Assembly (NCBI GenBank): GCA_963773155.1
Contig: CAVZAB010000020.1
Span: 1 to 47,275, forward strand
DNA length: 47,275 nt
Direction of reading: 5' to 3'
From: CAVZAB01 sp963773155
GTDB lineage: Bacteria; Pseudomonadota; Alphaproteobacteria; Rhizobiales; Beijerinckiaceae
The position numbers were made by a program, and so were the translations under genes. The notes below the pieces were generated by a model that was given only the letters and a program-made list of their open reading frames with translations, was not told where the DNA came from and did not search any database. Numbering within the stretch: the first letter of the stretch is position 1; the number at the start of each line of letters is the position of its first letter. This document shows, piece by piece, positions 1 through 8,728 of the stretch.

Positions 1-1270
1 GCCGAGGCCAGCTACCACCCTCGTCCTGATTGCGGGCTTCGTCCAGCCGATAGAAGGGCCGAAAGACGTCCTCGCGCTGTTCGTCGGGAATGCCTGGACC
101 ATCATCGTCGACGTTGACAACGACAAACCGCTCGTCGCGGCTGGCGTCGATCGCGATCCGGTCGCCGTAGCGCTGCGCATTCGAGATAAGATTGGACAGG
201 CAGCGCTTGAACGCATCGGGACGCACGGTGATCGATGGGTCGCCTTGGACGGCAATCTGGGTCGCGTGGCCCTGCCGTTCAGCATCGGCCTTCAATTCCT
301 CCAGCAAGGTGCGAACATCGACCCTGGCCGAGGTTTCGCCCAAATCGCCGCGGGCAAAGGCGAGATAGGCTTCCAGCATCCGGCTCATTTCATCGATGTC
401 CTTTTGCACGGCCTCGAATTCTGCGCCCTCGCCGAGGAGAGCGAGCGACAGTTTGAACCGTGTCAATATGGTGCGCAGATCATGACTGACGCCATTCAGC
501 ATCGCCGTTCTCTGCTCGATCGCCCGCTCGACGCGCCGCTTCATGGCGACGAAGGCATAGCCGGCCTGCCGCACTTCGCGTGCGCCAGAGGGACGATAAT
601 CGTAATCCCGCCCCTTGCCGAAGTCTTCGGCAGCATCGGCAAGCCGCAAAATCGGTCGGATCTGGTTGCGCAGAAAGGCTATGGCGACGCCGAGCAGAAT
701 GAGCGACGTGCCGATCATGTAGAGGATGAAAATGTGGGAATTTGAGGCATAGGCGGCGCTGCGCTTGGCCATGATGCGCAGCACGCCGTTGTCGAGCTTG
801 ATGCGGATTTCAATGATGCTCGAGCGCCCGATCGTGTCAATCCAGAACGGTCGGCCGATCTGCGTCCGGATCTCGTTCGACAGGGCGCTATCGAGGAGGG
901 AAAAAAACGGCTTGGGCAGCGCCGGCGGAAGCGGCCCGGCCGGCAAAATTTCAACGTCGAGATTGAGCCTTTCGGCGGCGACCCTCTGCAAAATGTCGAT
1001 GTCGCGCTCGTCCGGATAGGCGGTGGTGAGATCAATCAAGGCGGCGATGTCGCGGGTGAGGGCGGCGGAAAGCCGGAAGGTCACCAATTGCCAATGGCGT
1101 TCCATGAAGAAAAGCGCAACCGCGGCCTGCAGGATGACCATCGGCACGACAACGATCAGGATCGAGCGCCAATAGAGGCCTTTCGGCATCCAATCGCCGA
1201 CGAGCCGCGCGATCGAGCGCCACAGCGCATGCGGCCGTTGCAGAAGCGATGGAACAGCGCGCGGGGTCAT
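1..1270 (-). CDS. Two-component sensor histidine kinase, EnvZ-like (3' end outside window)
   Basis: Membrane sensor kinase that would phosphorylate the OmpR-type regulator encoded just upstream. Read on the minus strand from the ATG at 1270, which overlaps the regulator's stop codon (ATGA). A membrane segment lies at about residues 35-55, then a periplasmic stretch, a second membrane segment (IFILYMIGTSLILLGVAIAF), a HAMP region, the H-box VSHDLRTILTRF with the phospho-accepting His, an N-box (LSNLISNAQRYGDR) and a G1 box (VDDDGPGIP). The second glycine box near positions 5-20 reads out of frame: removing one base near position 10 would restore GGSGLGL. So the gene carries a one-base insertion or a sequence error, and it then leaves the window. 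Order and overlap make it the third gene of a petP-petR-kinase operon. Confidence 0.85.
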   Translation of the reverse strand, partial: MTPRAVPSLLQRPHALWRSIARLVGDWMPKGLYWRSILIVVVPMVILQAAVALFFMERHWQLVTFRLSAALTRDIAALIDLTTAYPDERDIDILQRVAAERLNLDVEILPAGPLPPALPKPFFSLLDSALSNEIRTQIGRPFWIDTIGRSSIIEIRIKLDNGVLRIMAKRSAAYASNSHIFILYMIGTSLILLGVAIAFLRNQIRPILRLADAAEDFGKGRDYDYRPSGAREVRQAGYAFVAMKRRVERAIEQRTAMLNGVSHDLRTILTRFKLSLALLGEGAEFEAVQKDIDEMSRMLEAYLAFARGDLGETSARVDVRTLLEELKADAERQGHATQIAVQGDPSITVRPDAFKRCLSNLISNAQRYGDRIAIDASRDERFVVVNVDDDGPGIPDEQREDVFRPFYRLDEARNQDEGGSWPR

Positions 1271-2004
1271 CGCTCGACGAGCAGACGATAGCCGATCCCG
1301 CGTACGGTTTGCAGGTGGCTGGGATTGGCCGGATCGCGCTCTATCTTGCGACGCAAGCGATTGACCTGGACGTCGACGGTTCGTTCGTTGCCGGCGATGC
1401 CGGCACCGGCGAGGGCTTCACGCGAGACGGTTTCGCCAGGCTGGGCCGCCAGCAAGCGCAGCATGTCGCGCTCGCGTTCCGTGAGCCTTATCGCCTCGTC
1501 CTTGTGGCGCAGGTCGCCCCGTACGAGATCAAAGACGAAATCGCCAAAACGAACCGATTCGCTCGCCGGCTCCGGCGTCTGCGGTTTGGCCCGTCGCAAG
1601 ATAGAATTGATCCGCAAAAGCAATTCGCGCGGTTCAAATGGCTTCGATAAATAATCGTCCGCACCCATTTCCAGGCCGCGCACGCGGTCGCTTGCATCGG
1701 CACGCGCGGTAAGCATCAGCACGGGCACTTGTGTTTCCTGCCGCAGAGACACGACGAAATCGAAGCCGTTTTCGCCGGGCATCATAATGTCGAGTACGAT
1801 CAGGTCGAAGGCAAGGCTGCGCAGGGCGGCCCGGGCTTCGGCCGCTTGGCTGGCCGCCGTGACGCGATAGCCGTGATCGACGAGATACCGGCGCAGAAGT
1901 GCCCGAATGCGCCGATCGTCGTCGACGACAAGGAGATGGGCGGCATCATCGGCAGGCGTCGGCAAGATCGGTGTTCGCTTCGGCTTTGTATCGGTGCTGG
2001 TCAT
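1267..2004 (-). CDS. petR: OmpR-family response regulator, PetR-like
   Basis: Winged-helix response regulator of 245 residues. The receiver domain (about 23-140) has the acidic pocket VVDDD, the phospho-acceptor Asp72 in LIVLDIMMPGENGFD, Thr99 and Lys120 in YLSKPFEP. The C-terminal DNA-binding domain (about 150-243) has the Trans_reg_C pattern LTERERDMLRLLAAQPGE and ends ...TVRGIGYRLLVER. It overlaps the MarR gene upstream by four bases and the sensor kinase downstream by four bases, so the three are surely co-transcribed. The pairing with a MarR protein matches the alphaproteobacterial petP-petR arrangement, known in Rhodobacter from cytochrome bc1 expression. The petR symbol rests on context and similarity; the targets cannot be seen here. 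Confidence 0.9.
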   Translation of the reverse strand: MTSTDTKPKRTPILPTPADDAAHLLVVDDDRRIRALLRRYLVDHGYRVTAASQAAEARAALRSLAFDLIVLDIMMPGENGFDFVVSLRQETQVPVLMLTARADASDRVRGLEMGADDYLSKPFEPRELLLRINSILRRAKPQTPEPASESVRFGDFVFDLVRGDLRHKDEAIRLTERERDMLRLLAAQPGETVSREALAGAGIAGNERTVDVQVNRLRRKIERDPANPSHLQTVRGIGYRLLVER

Positions 2005-2582
2005 GGCAGCCGTCTCACCTGGTCGCGCGGCTCGAGATCGCGCCAGACAAGACCAGCGACCTTGCCCCGCTCGGACGGGTCGATGACCGACAACAGAAAG
2101 TCGATGGCCTGATCGCGCCCGGCCGCCGGCAGATCGGCGAGGGCCCGGCTGAAGCGGGCCGTTTGGAGCCGGGCAAGATCAAGCGCCAGACGCCGTCCCT
2201 TCGGTGTCGGAAAAAGCAAGCGCTGGCGGCGGTCGCTCACGCCGGCGCGCTGCTCGACATGGCCTTCGTCGAGCAATTCCTTGAGGACGCGATTGAGGCT
2301 CTGTTTGGTGATTTTCAGAATATCGAGCAATTCGGCGATCGTCAGCCCTGGCTGCCGGTTGACGAAATGCAAGACGCGGTGGTGTGCCCGCCCGAAGCCA
2401 TAGGTCTCGAGCAGCCGGTCGGCATCGGCAACGAAATCACGATAGGCAAAGAAAAACAATTCGATCAAATCGAACATCGGGGGCATTTCGGCGACTTCGC
2501 CATGCGAAGCGATGCTTTCCGGTGCATCGCGGGCCGCATGCAGCGCCGTGTCCATCTCTTGGCCCGACATTGTGACCTTCAC
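2001..2582 (-). CDS. petP: MarR-family regulator, PetP-like
   Basis: MarR transcriptional regulator of 193 residues, first gene of the operon with the response regulator and kinase. The winged helix is around residues 95-150 (LTIAELLDILKITKQSLNRV, then the wing SDRRQRLLFPTPKG). The N-terminus may begin at Met1 or at Met5 (MSGQEMD). An inverted repeat at 2590-2610, just upstream of the start and between this gene and ilvE, is the natural candidate for its own operator. In alphaproteobacteria this gene commonly sits divergent from a branched-chain aminotransferase gene, as here. Confidence 0.88.
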   Translation of the reverse strand: MKVTMSGQEMDTALHAARDAPESIASHGEVAEMPPMFDLIELFFFAYRDFVADADRLLETYGFGRAHHRVLHFVNRQPGLTIAELLDILKITKQSLNRVLKELLDEGHVEQRAGVSDRRQRLLFPTPKGRRLALDLARLQTARFSRALADLPAAGRDQAIDFLLSVIDPSERGKVAGLVWRDLEPRDQVRRLP

Positions 2583-2589
2583 CCGACAT

Positions 2590-2610
2590 TATGTCAGCGA
2601 TATTGACATA
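2590..2610. promoter_or_regulatory. Inverted repeat, probable MarR (PetP) operator
   Basis: Perfect 7-bp arms TATGTCA (2590-2596) and TGACATA (2604-2610) separated by 7 bp (GCGATAT). It lies 8 bp upstream of the petP-like start and about 140 bp upstream of ilvE. MarR dimers bind short inverted repeats of this size, often at their own promoter, so autoregulation is the likely role. This is inferred from position and symmetry only. Confidence 0.6.
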
Positions 2611-2747
2611 TTTCAGGTCGATTGCTACTCGTCAAGTGCGGGCTTGGAGATCGGGTCGGGCGGCGTTGCGCCGAGGCGCCTCCGGAGAACCTCCCTGCCG
2701 CTGGCCAAGGGCCCGGCCAGACCGGGCAAGCCGCATGGGAGACGCGC

Positions 2748-3629
2748 ATGTTGCCTTTCGATGATCGTGATGGTTCGATCTGGCTGGACGGGAAGTTGGT
2801 TGCCTGGCGGGATGCGAAGGTCCATGTGCTGACCCATGCCCTGCATTACGCCAGCGCCGTCTTCGAGGGTGAGCGAGCCTATGGCGGGGTGATTTTCAAG
2901 GGAACCGAGCATTCGCAGCGACTGCGCGAATCGGCGCGGATTCTTGATTTCGAAATACCCTATTCGGTCGCCGAGATTGACGCTGCCAAGGATCAGGTGC
3001 TCGCGGCCAATGGCCAGAAGGATGCCTATGTCCGGCCGCTCGCTTGGCGCGGGTCGGAAATGATGGGGGTCTCGGCCCAGCACAATCGGATCCATCTGGC
3101 GATAGCGACCTGGGAATGGCCGAGCTATTTCGACCCGGCCCAGCGGATGAAGGGCATTCGCCTCGACATGGCGGAATACCGCCGGCCGGATCCAGCGACC
3201 GCACCGGCGCGCTCCAAGGCGGCTGGCCTCTACATGATCTGCACGATCTCCAAGCACAAGGCCGAGCGCAAGGGCTATGCCGATGCACTGATGCTCGACT
3301 GGCAGGGCCGGGTCGCCGAATGCACGGGAGCCAATGTTTTCTTCATCAAGGACGGGGCGATCCATACGCCGACCGCCGATTGCTTCCTGGACGGCATAAC
3401 GCGCCGCGCGGTCATTGCTTTGGCCAAGCGGCGCGGCTTCGAGGTGATTGAGCGGCGGATCATGCCGGATGAACTTACGACCTTCAACGAGTGTTTTATT
3501 ACCGGAACGGCGGCCGAGGTTACGCCGGTTGCGGAAATCGGCCCTTACAGGTTTACGCCTGGCAATATGACGGCGACCCTGGTCGAAGACTACACGGCAG
3601 TGGTCAATGCGACGAAGCAAGCGGCCTAG
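2748..3629 (+). CDS. ilvE: Branched-chain amino acid aminotransferase (class IV)
   Basis: PLP-dependent transaminase for the last step of leucine, isoleucine and valine synthesis. The start chosen is the ATG at 2748 (MLPFDDRDGSIWLDGK), preceded by GGGAG; an upstream in-frame start would add about 42 residues that do not look like the family. The resulting 293 residues match the family length. Visible class IV features are HALHYASAVFEGERAY near the N-terminus, the PLP-lysine segment ARSKAAGLY, the segment GRVAECTGANVFFIKDG, and FITGTAAEVTPVAEIG near the C-terminus. It is divergent from petP and convergent with moaE, 9 bp apart. Confidence 0.93.
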   Translation: MLPFDDRDGSIWLDGKLVAWRDAKVHVLTHALHYASAVFEGERAYGGVIFKGTEHSQRLRESARILDFEIPYSVAEIDAAKDQVLAANGQKDAYVRPLAWRGSEMMGVSAQHNRIHLAIATWEWPSYFDPAQRMKGIRLDMAEYRRPDPATAPARSKAAGLYMICTISKHKAERKGYADALMLDWQGRVAECTGANVFFIKDGAIHTPTADCFLDGITRRAVIALAKRRGFEVIERRIMPDELTTFNECFITGTAAEVTPVAEIGPYRFTPGNMTATLVEDYTAVVNATKQAA

Positions 3630-3638
3630 CCCGCCCCG

Positions 3639-4097
3639 CTAGGGGCAAACCCAGCGGCGCTGGCTCGCCTCGTCGTGATCGGTTGCTGCGACCCAATCGG
3701 TCGTTGTGCCGTCCTGAAGATGCTGCTTTTTCCAAAACGGCGCCCGCGTCTTCAGATAGTCCATCACGAAGGCGGCGGCCGCGAAGGCCTCGGCGCGGTG
3801 CCGTGCCGCGGCGATAACGAGGACGATCTGCTCGCCTGCCGCTATCCGGCCATAGCGGTGAATGATAGTCAGGCCGAGCACCGGCCAGCGCTGCTCCGCT
3901 TGCTCGGCGATACGTGCAATTTCAGCCTCGGCCATCGCCGGGTAATGTTCCAGTTCGAGCGCCTGCAATTGGCCCAATTCGCTGCGGCACAGTCCGACGA
4001 AACTCGCCACGGCCCCGATGTCGACCCCGCTTCGGCGGATCGCTGCGGTTTCCGCGGCAAGATCGAAATCCTCGGCCTGGATGCGGGTCTTGCGCAT
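3639..4097 (-). CDS. moaE: Molybdopterin synthase catalytic subunit
   Basis: Large subunit of molybdopterin synthase, which moves sulfur from the MoaD thiocarboxylate to precursor Z (cPMP) in molybdenum cofactor synthesis. 152 residues, normal for MoaE. The active-site lysine segment KTRAPFWKKQ is intact, and VASFVGLCR corresponds to the N-terminal anion-binding loop. It follows moaD by a few bases on the same strand in a pgsA-moaD-moaE cluster, so the two subunits of the enzyme are made together. Confidence 0.93.
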   Translation of the reverse strand: MRKTRIQAEDFDLAAETAAIRRSGVDIGAVASFVGLCRSELGQLQALELEHYPAMAEAEIARIAEQAEQRWPVLGLTIIHRYGRIAAGEQIVLVIAAARHRAEAFAAAAFVMDYLKTRAPFWKKQHLQDGTTTDWVAATDHDEASQRRWVCP

Positions 4098-4102
4098 CGG
4101 CC

Positions 4103-4354
4103 TCAGCCCCCGGTCATCGGCGGAAAGAAGGCGACTTCGCTTGCCCCAGCGAGTGGCGCGTCGTGGCCAACATGCGCGCGATCAATGGCGATGCGGATCA
4201 ATTTGGGGTTCTCGAAGGCAAACGCATATTCCTCACCGCGCCCGCTCAGCCATGCGATGAGATCGCCTGTCGTCGCAATTTCAGCTGGCGGCGCGAGGGT
4301 CTCCTCGCTCTTGCCGATCCGTTCTCTCACCCAGGCGAAATAGACCGCTTTCAT
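4103..4354 (-). CDS. moaD: Molybdopterin synthase sulfur carrier subunit
   Basis: Small ubiquitin-fold sulfur carrier of 83 residues ending in the Gly-Gly tail (FFPPMTGG) whose C-terminus becomes a thiocarboxylate. The N-terminal strand MKAVYFAWVRERIG is typical of the family. It sits between pgsA (3-bp gap) and moaE (5-bp gap) and forms the heterotetrameric synthase with MoaE. Confidence 0.93.
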   Translation of the reverse strand: MKAVYFAWVRERIGKSEETLAPPAEIATTGDLIAWLSGRGEEYAFAFENPKLIRIAIDRAHVGHDAPLAGASEVAFFPPMTGG

Positions 4355-4358
4355 CGTC

Positions 4359-4967
4359 CTATTCCTCCACGAAATGCTTCAGCGACGCTTTCAGATAATC
4401 CCAACCCGTATATAGGGTGAGCAAGGCCGCTATCCACAACAGGATCAGGCCGATTCGGATAGTGCCAGGCAATACGGCTTCGCCGGCCCGGCCGGCTATC
4501 AGGAAGCCAAGCGCGACCAATTGCAGCGTGGTTTTCCATTTCGCCACCTGGGTAACCGGTACCGAGACGCGCAGTTCCGCCAGATGTTCGCGCAGGCCCG
4601 AGACCAGGATTTCACGGCACAGAATGACAATGGCGGCCCATAGCGACCAGCCGGCAATGGTTCGGTCGGCAACCAGAACGAGCAGAGTCGCCGCGACCAA
4701 CAATTTGTCGGCAATCGGGTCGAGCATTCGACCGAGCGAGGATTGCTGCGACCAGACCCGCGCAAGATAGCCGTCGAAAAAATCGGTTATGCCGGCCAGG
4801 ATAAAGATGGCCAGCGCCAACCAGCGCATCCAGAACTCGTCCGGCCAGAACATCAATGCGACGACGACCGGGACGGCAAGGACACGACCGTAGGTCAGAA
4901 GGTTCGGCAGATTCCACTGCCGGCGCGATGATTGCAGCGAAGGCGGTACCATGCAGCGAAGGAACAT
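4359..4967 (-). CDS. pgsA: CDP-diacylglycerol--glycerol-3-phosphate 3-phosphatidyltransferase
   Basis: Inner-membrane enzyme that makes phosphatidylglycerophosphate, the committed step to phosphatidylglycerol and cardiolipin. 202 residues with several membrane segments. The CDP-alcohol phosphotransferase signature D-G-x2-A-R-x8-G-x3-D-x3-D is complete: DGYLAR, then G-RML-D-PIA-D within about residues 64-88. The family start WNLPNLLTYGRVLAVPVVV is preceded by about 17 residues, so the true start could be the internal Met at about 4952. It is upstream of moaD-moaE and downstream of uvrC on the same strand, an order common in alphaproteobacteria. Confidence 0.93.
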   Translation of the reverse strand: MFLRCMVPPSLQSSRRQWNLPNLLTYGRVLAVPVVVALMFWPDEFWMRWLALAIFILAGITDFFDGYLARVWSQQSSLGRMLDPIADKLLVAATLLVLVADRTIAGWSLWAAIVILCREILVSGLREHLAELRVSVPVTQVAKWKTTLQLVALGFLIAGRAGEAVLPGTIRIGLILLWIAALLTLYTGWDYLKASLKHFVEE

Positions 4968-5054
4968 GCTCGCTCCCCTCGCGTCAATAGCGAGATCCCC
5001 AAGGCCATGCCAGGCGGCTTCGAGACCGCGGCGGGCGCGGTCTCGAGGCGAGGG

Positions 5055-5327
5055 TCACTCGCAGACGCGCGCCTCGCGGTAGCCGTAAAACAGGCCAGCA
5101 TGGTAGATGGGACGGCTTTCGATCCAGCAATCCCGGTAGGCCGGCTGCAGGGCCGGCGTGGCGCCGCTCGCTGCCAGGCCACCAATGGCAAGACCGCCGA
5201 TCATGCCGGCGGCAAAGGCGCCGTGGCGACCATTCGAGGCAAATGCGGGTGTTGCCGCGAGCGCGGCGCTAAGCCCTAGCGCTGCCAGTCCGACGGCAAC
5301 GCTCTTGGCGAACGAGTTGGTAAGCAT
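5055..5327 (-). CDS. Small exported protein, unknown function
   Basis: Unrecognised 90-residue protein. The start is set at the ATG at 5327 (MLTNSFAKSVAVGLAALG) because GGAGG lies just upstream. The first 31 residues form a clear signal peptide ending ATPAFA-SNG. The mature part has a glycine-rich hydrophobic stretch (GMIGGLAIGGLAASG) and a C-terminus with two cysteines (YRDCWIESRP and EARVCE) that could form a disulfide in the periplasm. It lies between uvrC and pgsA on the same strand. Small glycine-zipper exported proteins of this build are common in rhizobia-like genomes; no function is proposed. Confidence 0.7.
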   Translation of the reverse strand: MLTNSFAKSVAVGLAALGLSAALAATPAFASNGRHGAFAAGMIGGLAIGGLAASGATPALQPAYRDCWIESRPIYHAGLFYGYREARVCE

Positions 5328-5425
5328 GACATCCTCCGGTCTCGATTTCCGCTTCTCAGCGATGAGCAAACGCTAGGCGACCTGGCAGCGGCCCGCGGTG
5401 CGCGCGCGCACTTGCCGGCGCTCGA

Positions 5426-7423
5426 TCAGCTTTTCTCATGGAAGAAATCGAACACGAGCCGCGCCGATGCGGCATTGATACCCGGTACTTTCTCGAGATC
5501 GGCAAGGGCGGCGCGCTCGATGGCTTTGGCGCTGCCGAAAGCGTGCAGAAGTGCCCGCTTGCGGGCTGGACCGATCCCGGCGATGTCATCGAGCGGACTG
5601 CGGGTGAAGTCCTTCTTGCGTCGGGCGCGGTGGGTGCCAATCGCAAAACGGTGCGCCTCGTCGCGCAGTCGCTGGACGAAATAAAGGGCAGGGCTGCGCG
5701 GTGGCAGTTGGAAAGCCGGCCGATCCGGCTGGAAGAAATTTTCGCGGCCGGCATCGCGGTCGGGGCCCTTGGCGATGGCAACCACGGCGAGATTGTCGAT
5801 GCCTAGTCCAGACAGAACCGAGCGCGCCGCCTCAAGCTGGCCCTTGCCGCCATCGATCAGCACCAGATCGGGCCGGGCCGGGAAACTGTCGGCATCTTCG
5901 CCGGCTGGTGGGCCAGTATCGTCCTTGAGAAGCCGCGAAAAGCGACGCTGTAGAACCTCGCGCATCATTGCGTAATCATCGCCGGGAACAAGATCCGGTG
6001 TTTTAAAATTGAAGGTGCGGTAGTGCTGCTTCATGAAGCCGGACGGACCAGCGACAACCATCGCGCCGATCGCATGCGTGCCCATAATGTGCGAATTGTC
6101 GTAGACCTCGACGCGGCGCAGCGGGGTGGCGATGGCAAAAGCCCCGGCCAGTGCGGCGAGCAATTTCTCCTGGCTCGCCGTATCGGAGAGTTTGCGCTGC
6201 AGCGCTTCTTGCGCATTATGGCTAGCGTAGCCGACCAATTCCCGCTTTTCACCGCGATGTGGGGCGGCGATCTCGACTTTGCCACCCGCGCGTTCGCTGA
6301 GCGCACGCTCGAGGATTTCCTGGCTCTCGGTTCGGTGCGAGAGGAGGATTAGGCGGGCCGACGGCCGGTCGGCGTAGAATTGTGCGAGGAAGGCATCGAG
6401 CACTTCGGCGGCGCTCAGGCTCTTGTCGGCGCGCGGGAAATAGGAGCGGTTGCCCCAGTTCTGGAAAGTCCGGAAAAAGACCACTTCGATGCAGAATTGG
6501 CCGGCCTGCTCGACAATGGCGAAAACGTCGGCTTCCTCGACGCTGCGGGGATTGACGCCCTGGCTACCCTGGATTGCGGAAAGCGCTGAGATGCGATCGC
6601 GCAAGCGGGCGGCGCGCTCGAATTCGAGCGCGCTCGAGGCAACGACCATTTCATCGGCCAGCCGTTTTCTGACGTCGCGGCTGCGGCCGGACAGGAAGTC
6701 GCGCGTCTCGGCGACGAGGTCGGCATAGGCCTCCGCCGAGACTTCGCCCGTACAGGGACCCGCGCAGCGCTTGATCTGAAAGAGGAGGCAGGGCCGCGAG
6801 CGGTTTTCGAAATAGGAATCCGAACAGGTTCGCAATAGGAAAGCGCGCTGCAGGGCGTTGAGGGTGCGGTTGACGGCGGTCACATTTGCGAAGGGCCCGA
6901 AATAGTCGCCTTTGCGGCTGCGCGCACCTCGATGCTTGGTCAATTGTGGGGCGGCATGCTCGCCGGTCACCAATATATAGGGGAAGGATTTGTCGTCGCG
7001 CATCAGGACGTTGAAGCGCGGCTTCATCTGCTTGACGTAATTGGCCTCAAGCAGCAGCGCCTCGGTTTCGGTTTCGGTCGTGACGAAGACCATGGCGGCG
7101 GTTGCCGCGATCATCCGGGCAATGCGCGAACTGTGTCCGGTCAACCGGGTGTAGCTTGCAACCCGCTTCTTGAGTGAGCGGGCTTTGCCGACATAGAGGA
7201 CTTCGCCGTCGGCAGCGATCATCCGATAGACGCCCGGTGCGTCCGGCAGGGTCAGCCAATGGTGGCGTATGACGGCGACGCCCTGGCGGACCGAAGCCGG
7301 GGTTGCGCCGGCCTCATCGCTGAAATCCAGCGGCGAGGCTTCGAGCGTTTCCGGCTCGCCAGCGAGGCTATCCTCGGAGGGGACATCGTCGGGCGCTGCG
7401 GCGCGTATTTTCTGGCGACTCAT
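5426..7423 (-). CDS. uvrC: Excinuclease ABC subunit C
   Basis: Nucleotide excision repair nuclease that cuts on both sides of a lesion after UvrAB recognition. 665 residues, full length for UvrC. The GIY-YIG nuclease domain starts at about residue 60 (LPDAPGVYRM ... VLYVGKARSLKKRV). Then come the cysteine segment CLLFQIKRCAGPC, a UVR motif near residues 255-290 (ALEFERAARLRDRISALSAI), the RNase H-like C-terminal nuclease with VEVYDNSHIMG and LVLIDGGKGQLEAA, and a helix-hairpin-helix region at the C-terminus (LDDIAGIGPARKRALLHAFG). It is divergent from the M24 gene. Confidence 0.97.
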   Translation of the reverse strand: MSRQKIRAAAPDDVPSEDSLAGEPETLEASPLDFSDEAGATPASVRQGVAVIRHHWLTLPDAPGVYRMIAADGEVLYVGKARSLKKRVASYTRLTGHSSRIARMIAATAAMVFVTTETETEALLLEANYVKQMKPRFNVLMRDDKSFPYILVTGEHAAPQLTKHRGARSRKGDYFGPFANVTAVNRTLNALQRAFLLRTCSDSYFENRSRPCLLFQIKRCAGPCTGEVSAEAYADLVAETRDFLSGRSRDVRKRLADEMVVASSALEFERAARLRDRISALSAIQGSQGVNPRSVEEADVFAIVEQAGQFCIEVVFFRTFQNWGNRSYFPRADKSLSAAEVLDAFLAQFYADRPSARLILLSHRTESQEILERALSERAGGKVEIAAPHRGEKRELVGYASHNAQEALQRKLSDTASQEKLLAALAGAFAIATPLRRVEVYDNSHIMGTHAIGAMVVAGPSGFMKQHYRTFNFKTPDLVPGDDYAMMREVLQRRFSRLLKDDTGPPAGEDADSFPARPDLVLIDGGKGQLEAARSVLSGLGIDNLAVVAIAKGPDRDAGRENFFQPDRPAFQLPPRSPALYFVQRLRDEAHRFAIGTHRARRKKDFTRSPLDDIAGIGPARKRALLHAFGSAKAIERAALADLEKVPGINAASARLVFDFFHEKS

Positions 7424-7525
7424 GCTTACAGATTTAAGCAGGATCGCCAGTTTGGAAAGGGCGCATTGGCCTTGACCGGCCGGCTTCGAGCGTCGAGGGT
7501 GGGCGGCTCAACGAAAGGAGCGGCC

Positions 7526-8677
7526 ATGCCCGTGCATTTTCCCGCCGCCGAAATGAGTGCCCGCAAGGTCCGCCTGTTGACCGAAATGTCGAAACTCGGT
7601 CTCGACGGCCTGCTGATGTTCGCCCAGGAAAGCATGTATTGGCTGACCGGCTACGATTCTTTCGGCTTTTGCTTCTTCCAGTGCCTGTATCTTGGTCATG
7701 ACGGGCGTTGCGTCCTGCTGACCCGTTCGCCGGATTTGCGGCAGGCCGAGCGGACCTCCAACCTGCAGGATATCCGGATCTGGAAGGACCGGGTCGGCGC
7801 CAATCCCGCCCGTGATCTGCGCGCCTTGCTCGAGGAATTGCCGGTTGCGGGGCAACGGTTCGGCATCGAATTCGATAGTTACGGACTGACCCATTACAAT
7901 GGCAAGCGGGTCGAAGCTGCGCTTGAGGGTCTCGTCACATTGGTTGATGCCTCGCGGCTGCTGCCCCAACTCAGGGCGACCAAATCGCAGGCTGAGCTCG
8001 CCTTCGTGGCCAAGGCGGCGGCGCTTTCCGACCATGCTGATGCCGCTGCCGTCGAAATGCTCGGCGCCGGTGTCGACGAGGGGGCCATTTTGGCGGCCCA
8101 ACACAAGGCAATATTCGAGGGCGGCGGCGATTATCCGGCCAATGAATTCATCATCGGCTCGGATGCGGATGCGCTGTTGTGCCGCTACAAGTCGGGGCGG
8201 CGCACGCTGGCCGCGGAAGATCAGCTCACCTTGGAATTTGCCGGCGTCTACCGCCATTACCACGCCGCGATCATGCGCACCCATATCGTCGGCCGGCCGA
8301 AGAGCCTGCACCGGTCCTATCATGCTGCGGCGCGCGAGGCCTTGCTTGCTTGCGAGGCAGAATTGCGACCTGGCCGGACCGCCGGCGACGTGTTTCAGGC
8401 GCATGCCAAGGTTCTCGACACCCATGGCCTTTCGCAACACCGCTTAAATGCCTGCGGCTATTCGCTCGGCGCAAAATTCACGCCCTCCTGGATGGATCCG
8501 CCGATGTTCTATGAGGGCAACGAATTCGAGATCGCCGCCAATCAGGTCTATTTCGCTCATATGATCCTGATGGACAGCGCATCCGAGACGGCGATGTGCC
8601 TGGGCCGGACCTATATTGTGTCGGAATCCGGTGCCCGGCCGATCAATGCCGCCTCTCTGGACCTGGTCGTCAAATAG
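7526..8677 (+). CDS. M24-family protein, ectoine hydrolase (DoeA/EutD)-like
   Basis: Creatinase/aminopeptidase-fold protein of 383 residues. The start at 7526 (MPVHFPAAEMSARKVRLL) is preceded by AAAGGAG; an ORF extending back to 7259 overlaps uvrC and is not needed. The N-terminal creatinase domain spans about residues 15-135 and the M24 domain about 145-380. Where metal-dependent M24 peptidases have two Asp ligands, this protein reads LEFAGVYRHYHAAIMRT, lacking that pair. The same GxYRxYH pattern occurs in ectoine hydrolase-type members. That points to a metal-independent hydrolase rather than a Xaa-Pro peptidase. GGDYPANEFIIGS is another conserved stretch. No ectoine genes adjoin it, so the substrate is open. 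Confidence 0.8.
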   Translation: MPVHFPAAEMSARKVRLLTEMSKLGLDGLLMFAQESMYWLTGYDSFGFCFFQCLYLGHDGRCVLLTRSPDLRQAERTSNLQDIRIWKDRVGANPARDLRALLEELPVAGQRFGIEFDSYGLTHYNGKRVEAALEGLVTLVDASRLLPQLRATKSQAELAFVAKAAALSDHADAAAVEMLGAGVDEGAILAAQHKAIFEGGGDYPANEFIIGSDADALLCRYKSGRRTLAAEDQLTLEFAGVYRHYHAAIMRTHIVGRPKSLHRSYHAAAREALLACEAELRPGRTAGDVFQAHAKVLDTHGLSQHRLNACGYSLGAKFTPSWMDPPMFYEGNEFEIAANQVYFAHMILMDSASETAMCLGRTYIVSESGARPINAASLDLVVK

Positions 8678-8728
8678 GGCTAGCTGTTGGCCGCTGTCTC
8701 GCCGCGGCCGCGCCGGCATGGAGCGTCG

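Noticed and set aside
2625..3620. Long minus-strand open frame opposite ilvE (331 codons)
   Set aside because: GC-rich mirror frame; the plus strand carries complete class IV aminotransferase motifs.
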